Source: an uncultured Gammaproteobacteria bacterium (GTDB taxonomy: Bacteria; Pseudomonadota; Gammaproteobacteria; Pseudomonadales; Pseudohongiellaceae). From it: 64,000 bases of DNA. The notes beneath the pieces were generated by a model, which did not search any database, was not told where the DNA came from, and saw nothing but the letters and a program-made list of their open reading frames with translations. Below are positions 25,617 through 34,025 of the stretch, piece after piece; position 1 is the first letter of the stretch, and each line of letters opens with the position of its first letter. Both the position numbers and the translations under genes were made by a program. Where the stretch lies: assembly GCA_913061515.1 (NCBI GenBank), contig CAJXSF010000006.1, positions 23,623 to 87,622 on the forward strand, given 5' to 3'.

Positions 25617-27320
25617 ATGCATAAGCCCATTGACTCAAACGAAGGCTTTAATCGGTCTGCCAGCCGGCAGTTGGCACTGTACGGCGTAGGCGCTGTTTTG
25701 GCGTTTGTCCTGCTGATGTTGGGATTAAACTCTGCCGCCAGCCTTACTAGCACTAGTACTGGGGGGGTGGCAGGGGCAGTAGATGTCGAGAACAACGAAA
25801 TTACGGCCTATTTGCGCCAAGATCCTCCTGAGTTAAACACTATGGGGGCTGCCGATGCGGTAAGCGGTATTGTGTTAGGACATGTCATGGAAGGCTTGCT
25901 GCGCTATGACGAGCATGGCGAGATCGTCGCAGGGCTCGCCGAACGATGGGAAATCGAAGGTGATACGGCTACGTTTTGGATACGAGACAATGCCCGATGG
26001 AGTAATGGGGAGCCGATTACAGCACATGATTTTGAATTTGCATGGAAGACTACGTTAGACCCAGCCACCGCTTCCCAATATGCCTTTATCCTGTATGTGA
26101 TAAAGAATGCGGCTGCGGCTAACAATGGCGAGCTCTCTATCGATGACGTGGGGGTTCGCGCTTTAGATGATAAAACGCTGCAAGTTACCTTAGAACAACC
26201 TATCGCGTATTTCGAGAAGATGGTGGCCTTCGCGACATTCTCGCCAGTGAACGAAGCTTTCTTCAACTCCACAAATGGCCGCTTTGCAGCCGAAGCTGAA
26301 TCACTTCTTTATAGTGGCCCCTTCATGATGACAAGCTGGGTCCATGGTGCCAGTTTGCGAATTGAGAAAAATCCGTATTATTGGGATCAATCACGAGCCA
26401 AGCTCGACGCTATTAACTTTGCCTATGTCACAGAAGACACAAATACGCTGCTGAACTTGTTTAAAGATGGTCGTATTGTGCAAGTCGACCTGACTGCCGA
26501 GATGCTTGAAGGAGCCATGCAGCAAGGGTGGGTTCTTGATCGCTTCATGGATGGTAGTGTCTTTTTTATTGATTTTAACCATCGTGATGGGCGTGTTACG
26601 ACAAATAAGAATCTGCGCAGGGCAATGGTGTTGGCACAGGATGCCAATGAGCTAGTCAACAGTGTCATTAAGCTACCCGGCTATGTGCCAGCAAAGAGCC
26701 TCTTCCCTGCGTGGATGCGCGGTGCAAGTCGAACGCTTCATGAAGAATATCCTCCACCTGAGGCGCCTTTTAATGTGGCGCTTGCCAAAGAGCATCTTGA
26801 AAAAGCGAAGCAAGAATTAGGGTTAAGTGAGATTCCCCCGATCATATTGCTAGCGGATACATCCCCAGTGGCGACGATTTCCGCGCAATATTATCAAGAG
26901 ACGTTTAAGAAGAACCTAGGCTTGGACATCGTTATCGATCAGCAGATTTTTAGGCAGCGTCTGGCGAAAATGGAAAGCGGTGAGTTCGATATTGTGCTCT
27001 CGGGCTGGGGGCCAGACTATAACGACCCGCTTACTTTTGGTGATTACTATGCCTCGTGGAATTTGAATAACCGCGGCCACTACCGCAATGAGCGTCTCGA
27101 TGAGCTTGTGCGCATCGGTCAGAACTCCCTAGATAACGAAGAGCGAATGGCGGCGTTCGGCGAGATTCAACAGATTTTATTCGACGAATCAGTGCTAATC
27201 GGCAACTACGAACGAGGCCGTGTCTATGCGACCGACCCGCGCGTAAAAGGCATTTTGCGGCGAGCGATAGGGGCAGAGACAGACTACACGTATGCCTATA
27301 TTGATCTCGACGCTCAGTAA
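25617..27320 (+). CDS. Peptide ABC transporter substrate-binding protein (OppA/DppA type)
   Basis: A class C binding protein (SBP_bac_5) that captures oligopeptides for import. From the ATG at 25617 (GAGTGG upstream) it has 567 residues with a polar 18-residue N-terminus followed by one hydrophobic segment (about 19-42); no lipobox is seen, so it may be membrane-tethered rather than lipidated. Family motifs include LRQDPPELNTMGAADAVSG, the DFEFAWKTTLDP helix region and GWGPDYNDPLTF near the C-terminus. It leads an operon with two permeases and two ATPases, the next gene starting 16 bases on. Confidence 0.9.
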   Translation: MHKPIDSNEGFNRSASRQLALYGVGAVLAFVLLMLGLNSAASLTSTSTGGVAGAVDVENNEITAYLRQDPPELNTMGAADAVSGIVLGHVMEGLLRYDEHGEIVAGLAERWEIEGDTATFWIRDNARWSNGEPITAHDFEFAWKTTLDPATASQYAFILYVIKNAAAANNGELSIDDVGVRALDDKTLQVTLEQPIAYFEKMVAFATFSPVNEAFFNSTNGRFAAEAESLLYSGPFMMTSWVHGASLRIEKNPYYWDQSRAKLDAINFAYVTEDTNTLLNLFKDGRIVQVDLTAEMLEGAMQQGWVLDRFMDGSVFFIDFNHRDGRVTTNKNLRRAMVLAQDANELVNSVIKLPGYVPAKSLFPAWMRGASRTLHEEYPPPEAPFNVALAKEHLEKAKQELGLSEIPPIILLADTSPVATISAQYYQETFKKNLGLDIVIDQQIFRQRLAKMESGEFDIVLSGWGPDYNDPLTFGDYYASWNLNNRGHYRNERLDELVRIGQNSLDNEERMAAFGEIQQILFDESVLIGNYERGRVYATDPRVKGILRRAIGAETDYTYAYIDLDAQ

Positions 27321-27336
27321 CTAAGGACACTTTACT

Positions 27337-28269
27337 ATGTGGCGTTACACCCTCAAACGACTATTACAAGGGCTTGTTACCGTTTGGTTTATTGCCACTG
27401 CTACCTTCTTCGCCATGCATAATGTTCCAGGTGACCCTCTTTCAGGGGAGCGAGCGGCTACACCAGAGATTCGCGCTAACTTAGAGGCTCGCTATGGGCT
27501 CGATCAACCTCTCGCTACACAATATATCATCTACCTAGAAAACTTCATTAAGGGAGATTTCGGTATCTCCTATACCCAACGCAATCGGCAAGTCAATGAC
27601 ATCATACGGGAGCATTTTCCTGTTTCGGCTACCCTCGGCATCTTGGCGGTTATGTTCGCCGCGATGGGCGGCGTGCTGTTTGGGGCGTTGACTGCCCTGT
27701 TTCGCAATCGCCTTCCCGACACCATCATAATGTTTATGGTGATCCTTGGTATCTCTGTTCCTAGCTTTGTGTTCGCAGCCCTGGGGCAATTGCTCTTAGT
27801 GAATATAAACGACCTACTCGGCTTTTCTATTTTGCCCGTGGCAGGGTGGGGGACGGTGAGCCATATGTTAATGCCAGCCTTGGTGTTGGGGATGGGGACG
27901 ATGGCTTACCTGACACGCTTGATGCGCTCGTCCATGCTAGAAATTATAAACTCCGACTATGTTCGCACTGCAAAGGCCAAGGGCCTGCCGCCAGAGCGGA
28001 TCTTTGCCAAGCATCAACTGCGCAATGCGATCATGCCGGTTATTACCGTGTTAGGGCCTGCGATTGCGGCAATCACTACAGGTGGTTTTGTCGTCGAGTT
28101 GGTCTTTGCAATTCCGGGGCTAGGGCGTTACTTCGTGCAAGCGGTGCAACAGCTAGATTACACAGTCATCATGGGAACGACGGTGTTCTATGGTGCCTTC
28201 CTTGTGTTCATGGTGATCCTTGTTGACCTGCTCTATGGCTGGATTGACCCACGAGTGAGGTTGCAGTAA
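27337..28269 (+). CDS. Peptide ABC transporter permease, OppB/DppB type
   Basis: A 310-residue inner-membrane permease with about six helices. Signatures are the N-terminal LQGLVTVWFIATATFFAMHNVPGDP, typical of DppB/OppB, and the EAA loop near 211-240 (ARTAKAKGLPPERI, then RNAIMPVITVLGP) that contacts the ATPase. It follows the binding protein by 16 bases and overlaps the next permease at its stop by one base, so the five-gene unit is an operon. The chemical specificity is set by the binding protein. Confidence 0.92.
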   Translation: MWRYTLKRLLQGLVTVWFIATATFFAMHNVPGDPLSGERAATPEIRANLEARYGLDQPLATQYIIYLENFIKGDFGISYTQRNRQVNDIIREHFPVSATLGILAVMFAAMGGVLFGALTALFRNRLPDTIIMFMVILGISVPSFVFAALGQLLLVNINDLLGFSILPVAGWGTVSHMLMPALVLGMGTMAYLTRLMRSSMLEIINSDYVRTAKAKGLPPERIFAKHQLRNAIMPVITVLGPAIAAITTGGFVVELVFAIPGLGRYFVQAVQQLDYTVIMGTTVFYGAFLVFMVILVDLLYGWIDPRVRLQ

Positions 28270-29657
28270 TGAATGAACCTGCCGTGAAACTGAGTCCCGA
28301 TGATTTTAAACCGCTAGGCCTGCGTGAGCAGCGACATGGCATAAGCAGGCCTTCGCGCTCCTATTGGCAGGATGCCTGGGGGCGACTAAAAAGCAATCGT
28401 CGAGCCATAGTGTCTTTGTGGATTATTATCGGCTTGCTTGCTTTTGCATTAGTCGGGCCCTTGCTGTGGAGTGTTGATCCTGCAAGGCAAGACATCGATC
28501 AGATCAGCCAGGCACCGGGTGCCGATAGAAGCGCCACCATCGTGGCACCCTATGAATATTGGGGCGGGCAAGTCACCGAGTCTGCCCCTGCACAACAAGG
28601 TGTTTTTAATCTGGGGGATGCCCCCAATTCGCAAGTAGTAAGGCTAGTGTGGGACGCGTTGCCAGGGGCGTACGGCTATCGTATTTATCGCAATATTTTC
28701 CCTATTGGCGATGATCGGGTGTTTGGCCTTCCTTTGGTTGACGTGACCTCAGCGGCGGCGGGTTTTTACGAGGATCGTCTCAATCTGCGCCCAGATACTT
28801 ATTACTATACCTTGGTTGCTTTAGACGAATTTGGCGGTCTAGGTGAGCAATACGAAGTCTTAGAGGTTGATGTAGAGCGGGTCATTACAGTGGATGAAGT
28901 GCGGGCGCGCAGTCTTGTGCCACCGGAACAAAACTTGGCGATAGGGGATACCGTCAATTTGGCACTACATCCATTGGGAACAGACTATCTTGGCCGAGAT
29001 ATGTTGGCGCGCTTGATGTCAGGGGCGCGAGCGTCACTCTTTATTGGTATTGTTGCACCCTTTCTCTTTGTATTGCTGGGTGTGATTTATGGCAGTACTG
29101 CAGGCTTTCTTGGCGGCAAAGTCGATCAGTTCATGATGCGTTTTGCCGACTTTGTCGTGGCTTTGCCTTTCCTACTATTTATGATTCTGTTTCAAGTCGT
29201 CTTTGGGCTAGGGCCTGGGCAAAGTGGCATCATTCCCATGATGGTAGCCTTGTTAGTCTTGTCATGGCCTGCCACCGCGCGTCTAGTGCGTGGGCAAATT
29301 CTGCAAATACGTCAGGAAGCCTATATCAGTGCGTCCCGCCTGCTAGGGGCCCGCAATACCTATCTGGTCTTGCGCCATATGATCCCGAATACAATGGGGG
29401 TGATTTTAGTGACGCTGACCTTTGCCGTGCCAAGTGCCATCTTTACCGAAGCTTTCCTATCCTTTATTGGGATGGGGGTCGCCCCACCCACGGCCTCATG
29501 GGGCAGCATGAGTAACGAAGGCTTGGCGACGATGTTGACGCATCCTCATGAGCTTATTTTTCCCGCAATCTTTATTAGCTTGACAGTGTTGGCATTCAAT
29601 CTTTTAGGCGATGGTCTTCGCGATGCCCTAGATGCGCGTATGAGGAGCCTAGAATGA
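28269..29657 (+). CDS. Peptide ABC transporter permease, OppC/DppC type with fibronectin-III-like insert
   Basis: The second permease, 462 residues against the usual near 300. The first helix (about 47-68) and the last four helices with an EAA loop (SASRLLGARNTYLVLRHMIPN) are normal, but a long extra region lies in the first periplasmic loop. Residues about 120-200 read like an FN3 domain: RLVWDALPGAYGYRIYRN, then TYYYTLVALDEFGGLGE. This would place a beta-sandwich on the outer face, near the binding protein. It is followed by the ATPase genes with overlaps of 4 and 8 bases. Confidence 0.88.
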   Translation: MNEPAVKLSPDDFKPLGLREQRHGISRPSRSYWQDAWGRLKSNRRAIVSLWIIIGLLAFALVGPLLWSVDPARQDIDQISQAPGADRSATIVAPYEYWGGQVTESAPAQQGVFNLGDAPNSQVVRLVWDALPGAYGYRIYRNIFPIGDDRVFGLPLVDVTSAAAGFYEDRLNLRPDTYYYTLVALDEFGGLGEQYEVLEVDVERVITVDEVRARSLVPPEQNLAIGDTVNLALHPLGTDYLGRDMLARLMSGARASLFIGIVAPFLFVLLGVIYGSTAGFLGGKVDQFMMRFADFVVALPFLLFMILFQVVFGLGPGQSGIIPMMVALLVLSWPATARLVRGQILQIRQEAYISASRLLGARNTYLVLRHMIPNTMGVILVTLTFAVPSAIFTEAFLSFIGMGVAPPTASWGSMSNEGLATMLTHPHELIFPAIFISLTVLAFNLLGDGLRDALDARMRSLE

Positions 29658-30676
29658 GTGCGGCATTATTAGAAGTGAGTAATTTGCACGTCGAGTTCGA
29701 CACTTATGGCGGTACGGTGCAGGCCGTGCGCGGCGTCAGTTTTTCTTTGGAGGCGGGGCGTACGCTTGCCATCGTGGGCGAGTCTGGCTGTGGCAAATCG
29801 GTGACAGTGCAGGCGATGATGGGGTTGATTCCTATGCCACCAGGGCGAGTCATGCAAGGCTCGGCGCTATTGCGTGGGCACGAAATATTGGGGCAAAAAG
29901 TCATCAATGGCAAAGAAATTCGCGGTGCTGAGATTGGCATGATCTTTCAAGATCCTATGTCATCCCTGAACCCTACCATGACCATTGGTGATCAGATCGC
30001 AGAACCACTTGTAGTGCACAAGGGCTATAGTAATAAGAAGGCGTGGGCTCGTGCGGTCGAGTTGCTAGAGTTGGTCCGCATTCCTGAGGCTGAAAAACGC
30101 GCAAAACAATACCCGTTTGAATTTTCCGGTGGCATGTTGCAACGGGCGATGATTGCAATGGCGATCTCCTGCCAACCAACCGTATTGATCGCGGATGAAC
30201 CTACAACGGCACTGGATGTGACCATACAGGCTCAGATTCTTGATTTGCTTAAAGACGTGCAAAAAGAGACCGGCATGGCTCTGATTTTGATTACACATGA
30301 CCTGGGCGTCGTGGCACGTATGGCCGATGATGTGGCTGTCATGTATGCAGGGCAAATTGTTGAGTCGGGCAGTGTCGACGATGTGTTTTATCGTTCTGCA
30401 CATCCGTATACACAAGGCCTGAAGCGCGCCATGCCAAGCAACGACCCGAGCATCGCGCGTAACTTGCAAGCTATCGAAGGAAGCCCTCCCGATTTGTTTG
30501 CTCCACCTGCAGGCTGTGCCTATGCCGCGCGCTGTCCTCATAGCATGCAAGCGTGTGAGCGTTATGCGCCGCAAGTCTTTGAGTTGGCTAATGCACACAA
30601 TGCGCGTTGTTGGTTGCAGCACGAGCAGAGCCCGCACAGAGTCGAAGGTCTCTATCTAGGAGGTCGCCATGACTGA
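29654..30676 (+). CDS. Peptide ABC transporter ATP-binding protein, OppD/DppD type
   Basis: A 340-residue ABC ATPase. Walker A is GESGCGKS (42-49), the signature FSGGMLQRAMIA, and Walker [13 protein letters not shown], followed by the switch His in ITHDLGVVARM. The extra C-terminal region with a Cys motif (CAYAARCPHSMQAC) is characteristic of the oligopeptide/dipeptide ATPase group and binds an iron-sulfur cluster in some members. Its start overlaps the OppC-like stop by 4 bases and its end overlaps the next ATPase by 8. Confidence 0.93.
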   Translation: MSAALLEVSNLHVEFDTYGGTVQAVRGVSFSLEAGRTLAIVGESGCGKSVTVQAMMGLIPMPPGRVMQGSALLRGHEILGQKVINGKEIRGAEIGMIFQDPMSSLNPTMTIGDQIAEPLVVHKGYSNKKAWARAVELLELVRIPEAEKRAKQYPFEFSGGMLQRAMIAMAISCQPTVLIADEPTTALDVTIQAQILDLLKDVQKETGMALILITHDLGVVARMADDVAVMYAGQIVESGSVDDVFYRSAHPYTQGLKRAMPSNDPSIARNLQAIEGSPPDLFAPPAGCAYAARCPHSMQACERYAPQVFELANAHNARCWLQHEQSPHRVEGLYLGGRHD

Positions 30677-31625
30677 TCTAGTGCGCGTTGATTCCTTGTA
30701 TAAATATTTCGATATAGGGGGTGGTCAGAATGTCCATGCCGTTGACAATATCAGCTTTAATATCGCCGAACGTGAGATTGTAGGTTTAGTCGGAGAGAGT
30801 GGTTCAGGTAAGTCGACCTTGGGCAAAACATTGCTTGGCCTGCACGACAAGACCGATGGGGCAGTGTACTACCGCGATGAACTTCTGCCTATGCGCTATA
30901 ACACGGCGGACTATCGACGTTATTCGCGCAAGATGCAAATGATTTTCCAGGACCCTTACTCCTCGTTGAACCCGCGGATGACGGTGGGAGAGATCATTAG
31001 TGAAGGCCTGTTGTTGCACCGCATGATGAATGCCGCGCAGGCGCGAGATAAAGCCGCCTCTTGGTTAGAGCGAGTGGGCTTACACGCTGATCATATGTCA
31101 CGTTACCCGCATGAGTTCTCCGGCGGGCAAAGACAAAGAATTGGCATCGCTAGAGCCTTGATACTGGAGCCTGAGTTCGTGGTGTGCGACGAGCCAATTT
31201 CGGCGCTCGATGTGTCGGTGCAGGCGCAGGTTGTGAACTTATTGAGTGAACTGAAAGAGTCCATGGGCCTGACGCTGTTATTTATTGCCCACGACCTGTC
31301 AATGGTGCGTTATATCAGTGATCGGATGGCAGTGATGTACCTTGGAGCGTTGATGGAGCTTGGGCCGGTAGATGATGTGTATTTCAAGCCGCTGCATCCC
31401 TATACCCAAGTCTTGGTAGGCTCAAATCCAGAGCCTGACCCTGACAGTGAACGCGCTCGTAAGTCGACAGAGATAATCGGCGAGATTCCCTCGCCGGTGA
31501 ATGTGCCGCAGGGTTGCCGGTTTGCTGGACGCTGCCCCAAGGCCATGGATGTGTGCAGAGCGCAGACTCCGCAACTCAAGGCAGTTGGGGGCAGTCAAAG
31601 CCTTGTCGCTTGTCATCTATATTAA
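30669..31625 (+). CDS. Peptide ABC transporter ATP-binding protein, OppF/DppF type
   Basis: A 318-residue ABC ATPase and partner of the previous one. Walker A is GESGSGKS, the signature FSGGQRQRIGIARAL, and Walker B FVVCDEPISALD, with the FADPH-like C-terminal Cys region (GCRFAGRCPKAMDVC). OppD and OppF together power the importer. It ends the first transporter operon; a hairpin and a 274-base gap follow before the second transporter. Confidence 0.93.
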   Translation: MTDLVRVDSLYKYFDIGGGQNVHAVDNISFNIAEREIVGLVGESGSGKSTLGKTLLGLHDKTDGAVYYRDELLPMRYNTADYRRYSRKMQMIFQDPYSSLNPRMTVGEIISEGLLLHRMMNAAQARDKAASWLERVGLHADHMSRYPHEFSGGQRQRIGIARALILEPEFVVCDEPISALDVSVQAQVVNLLSELKESMGLTLLFIAHDLSMVRYISDRMAVMYLGALMELGPVDDVYFKPLHPYTQVLVGSNPEPDPDSERARKSTEIIGEIPSPVNVPQGCRFAGRCPKAMDVCRAQTPQLKAVGGSQSLVACHLY

Positions 31626-31628
31626 AAA

Positions 31629-31657
31629 AATGGCCACCCTCATTGAGGGCAGCCATT
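31629..31657. terminator. Hairpin after the first peptide transporter operon
   Basis: Arms AATGGC-CA-CCCTCA and TGAGGG-CA-GCCATT pair with a small internal CA/CA loop. On the plus strand no T-run follows, so it may work as a Rho-assisted end or stability element for the oppF-like transcript; on the minus strand it is followed by seven Ts. Confidence 0.4.
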
Positions 31658-31899
31658 GAAGAGAGAGTAAAGCCTCTTTCGCGGTGCCGGTATTGCATGA
31701 TCTGTGTACAACAGCGACAAAAGGGAGTTTGACGCCTCTGTGTGACACCTGCGAGGCATCGATATGACAATATGGTGACAAAACTCTGGGGTGGGCAGGG
31801 AAGAAAATGGATTATTCTTCGTTCTGAACTTAAAAGCAGGTATCCTCAAGGGCTATGCAGCTAATCCAAAGACCTATGACAAAGAGTAAGAAGAATTAA
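31658..31899. promoter_or_regulatory. Intergenic region before the second peptide transporter
   Basis: This 242-base gap contains no convincing gene. It must hold the promoter of the second transporter operon. I see no clear -35/-10 pair or known riboswitch. A GTGACA direct half-repeat (TGTGACACC and ATGACAATATGGTGACA near 31740-31778) could be part of an operator. Confidence 0.3.
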
Positions 31900-32913
31900 A
31901 TGCGAGATTATTTCCTTCGTCGTTTGTTACTCATCCCTCCAACGCTTATTGGCATTACCATTATCGTGTTTGTCATTACTCGCCTTGTGCCCGGTGGGCC
32001 TATTGAGCGTGCCATTATGGAGGCACAACTGGGTGGCGGCGCCCGTGGCGCTACCGCTGGACAGAATATGGCCCTGTCGGAGGCGCAGCTAGAGCGGCTG
32101 AAAGAATACTACGGCTTCGATAAGCCTGTGTTGCAGAGTTACGCTGAGTGGGTAGGAAAAGTAGCCACTGGCGATCTTGGTACCTCGTATCGCTACAATC
32201 AACCGGTTTGGGATGTCATGGCCAGCCGTTTTCCTGTATCCCTCTACTACGGCATTATCACTCTGATTTTAACTTATGCGATCTGTATTCCCTTGGGGAT
32301 AGTCAAGGCAATAAAGCACAGGACCGCAGTCGATAATATTAGCTCCATACTCATCTTTATTGGGTATGCCGTGCCCGGCTATGCGCTGGGCTCGCTTCTG
32401 CTTTTGTATTTTTCCGTGCGCTTGGAATGGTTCCCAATGGGGGGCTTTGTCAGCCTGCAATACGATGATTTAAGTTTTTGGGGCAAGATAAAAGACCTCG
32501 CCTCGCATTCCGCTCTGCCCTTGGTGTGTTATATGATGGGCAGTTTCGCTCTCGTGACCTTGCTGCTCAAAAACCATCTGATGGATAATTTGGCTTCGGA
32601 CTATGTGCGCACGGCAATCGCGAAAGGGGTGTCGTTCCGCAAGGCTGTCACCGGGCATGCACTGCGTAATTCGATGATCCCAATAGCCACTACCTTCGGG
32701 CAAAACATCACCCTATTGGTCTCTGGCTCGTTCTTGATTGAGACTATTTTCGATATCAATGGCTTTGGTCTGTTAGGACTTACTTCGATTGTAGACCGTG
32801 ATTACCCTGTGGTGATGGGCGTTGTGTTTCTCGCCAGCGTGTTATTGCTTATCGGTAATATTCTTTCCGATATTCTCGTGGCCTTAGTGGACCCACGCAT
32901 TCGATTTAACTAG
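31900..32913 (+). CDS. Peptide ABC transporter permease, YejB type
   Basis: A 337-residue permease similar to YejB, the first permease of the Yej/NppB microcin C and peptidyl-nucleoside uptake systems. It begins MRDYFLRRLLLIPPTLIGIT and has the YejB loop YGFDKPVLQSYAEWV, then six helices and the EAA loop (VRTAIAKGVSFRKAVTGHALRNSMIP). It starts a second six-gene transporter operon in the same direction as the first one; the next permease begins 9 bases later. YejB-type systems usually carry antibacterial peptide-nucleotides as well as ordinary peptides. Confidence 0.9.
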   Translation: MRDYFLRRLLLIPPTLIGITIIVFVITRLVPGGPIERAIMEAQLGGGARGATAGQNMALSEAQLERLKEYYGFDKPVLQSYAEWVGKVATGDLGTSYRYNQPVWDVMASRFPVSLYYGIITLILTYAICIPLGIVKAIKHRTAVDNISSILIFIGYAVPGYALGSLLLLYFSVRLEWFPMGGFVSLQYDDLSFWGKIKDLASHSALPLVCYMMGSFALVTLLLKNHLMDNLASDYVRTAIAKGVSFRKAVTGHALRNSMIPIATTFGQNITLLVSGSFLIETIFDINGFGLLGLTSIVDRDYPVVMGVVFLASVLLLIGNILSDILVALVDPRIRFN

Positions 32914-32922
32914 GGTGCCGTC

Positions 32923-33996
32923 ATGAGTTTGCTGAAACTGAATCCACAGACTGTTAAAAAACTGCGTCGCTTTCGCGAGATCAAGCGTGGCTACTATAGC
33001 TTTTTGATCCTTATGGCATTTTTGTTCCTAAGCCTGATCGGCGAGATGTTGATCAACAACAAAGCGCTTATCGTGAGCTATGAGGGGGATTGGTATTTTC
33101 CTACCTATAGTGCGTTTCACCCTGGTACTGATTTTGGCTTGGATTACCCCTATGAGACCAATTACCGCGACTTGCAGAAACACTTTCAAGAAAGTGGGTC
33201 TGACAATTGGGTGTTAATGCCGATTATTCCTTATAGCCCCTATGAGAACGATGGCTCCACTGGCATTTTTCGACCGGAGGCGCCAGATGCCTCTAAACAA
33301 CATTATTTAGGCACTGATACCACAAGCCGGGATATTCTTGCGCGCTTGTTTTACGGCACGCGAATCGCCTTAGTATTTGCGATAGGGTTTATGGCGGCGG
33401 TGTATTTGATCGGCGTCGCGGTAGGCTGTGCGATGGGCTATCTCGGGGGGATGTTCGATATTCTGAGTCAGCGCTTGATTGAGATATGGAGCAATATTCC
33501 ATTTCTCTATATGGTCATCATCGTGTTCTCTGTGATTCCAGATGCCTTCACTATCTTCTCGCGTATTCTTATTTTGCTTGGGGTTATGGTCTTATTCTCG
33601 TGGACTTCGATGACCTATTATATGCGTACTGAAACCTATAAAGAGAAGTCGCGCGACTATGTTGCGGCGGCAAAAGTCTTAGGTGCCTCTAATACACGCA
33701 TAGTATTCCGACATATTTTGCCAAATGTCCTATCGACCCTAGTGACCTTTATGCCGTTTACGATCGTCTCGGCGATCTCGGCCATCACGGCTCTAGATTT
33801 TCTTGGTTTCGGCCTGCCGCCGCCCACTCCGAGCTTGGGTGAGTTGCTAAAACAAGGCACGCAGACACTAAGAACCGCCCCTTGGATAGTGATGTCGGCA
33901 TTTGGTACGCTCGTGGTACTGCTGACGCTAGTCACCTTTGTGGGTGAGGCAATACGAGAGTCGTTCGACCCGAAAAAATTCACTTTATACAAATAG
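32923..33996 (+). CDS. Peptide ABC transporter permease, YejE type
   Basis: A 357-residue permease. The long first periplasmic loop (about residues 45-130, with YEGDWYFPTYSAFHPGTDFGL and GTDTTSRDILARLFYGTRIAL) is the YejE hallmark, followed by five helices and the EAA loop (ARDYVAAAKVLGASNTRIVFRHILPN). It follows yejB-like after 9 bases and is followed after 29 bases by the first of two binding lipoproteins. The heterodimer with the YejB-type protein forms the membrane channel. Confidence 0.9.
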   Translation: MSLLKLNPQTVKKLRRFREIKRGYYSFLILMAFLFLSLIGEMLINNKALIVSYEGDWYFPTYSAFHPGTDFGLDYPYETNYRDLQKHFQESGSDNWVLMPIIPYSPYENDGSTGIFRPEAPDASKQHYLGTDTTSRDILARLFYGTRIALVFAIGFMAAVYLIGVAVGCAMGYLGGMFDILSQRLIEIWSNIPFLYMVIIVFSVIPDAFTIFSRILILLGVMVLFSWTSMTYYMRTETYKEKSRDYVAAAKVLGASNTRIVFRHILPNVLSTLVTFMPFTIVSAISAITALDFLGFGLPPPTPSLGELLKQGTQTLRTAPWIVMSAFGTLVVLLTLVTFVGEAIRESFDPKKFTLYK

Positions 33997-34025
33997 TCAC
34001 CCCGACAGTTAGACCCTGGGAGAAC

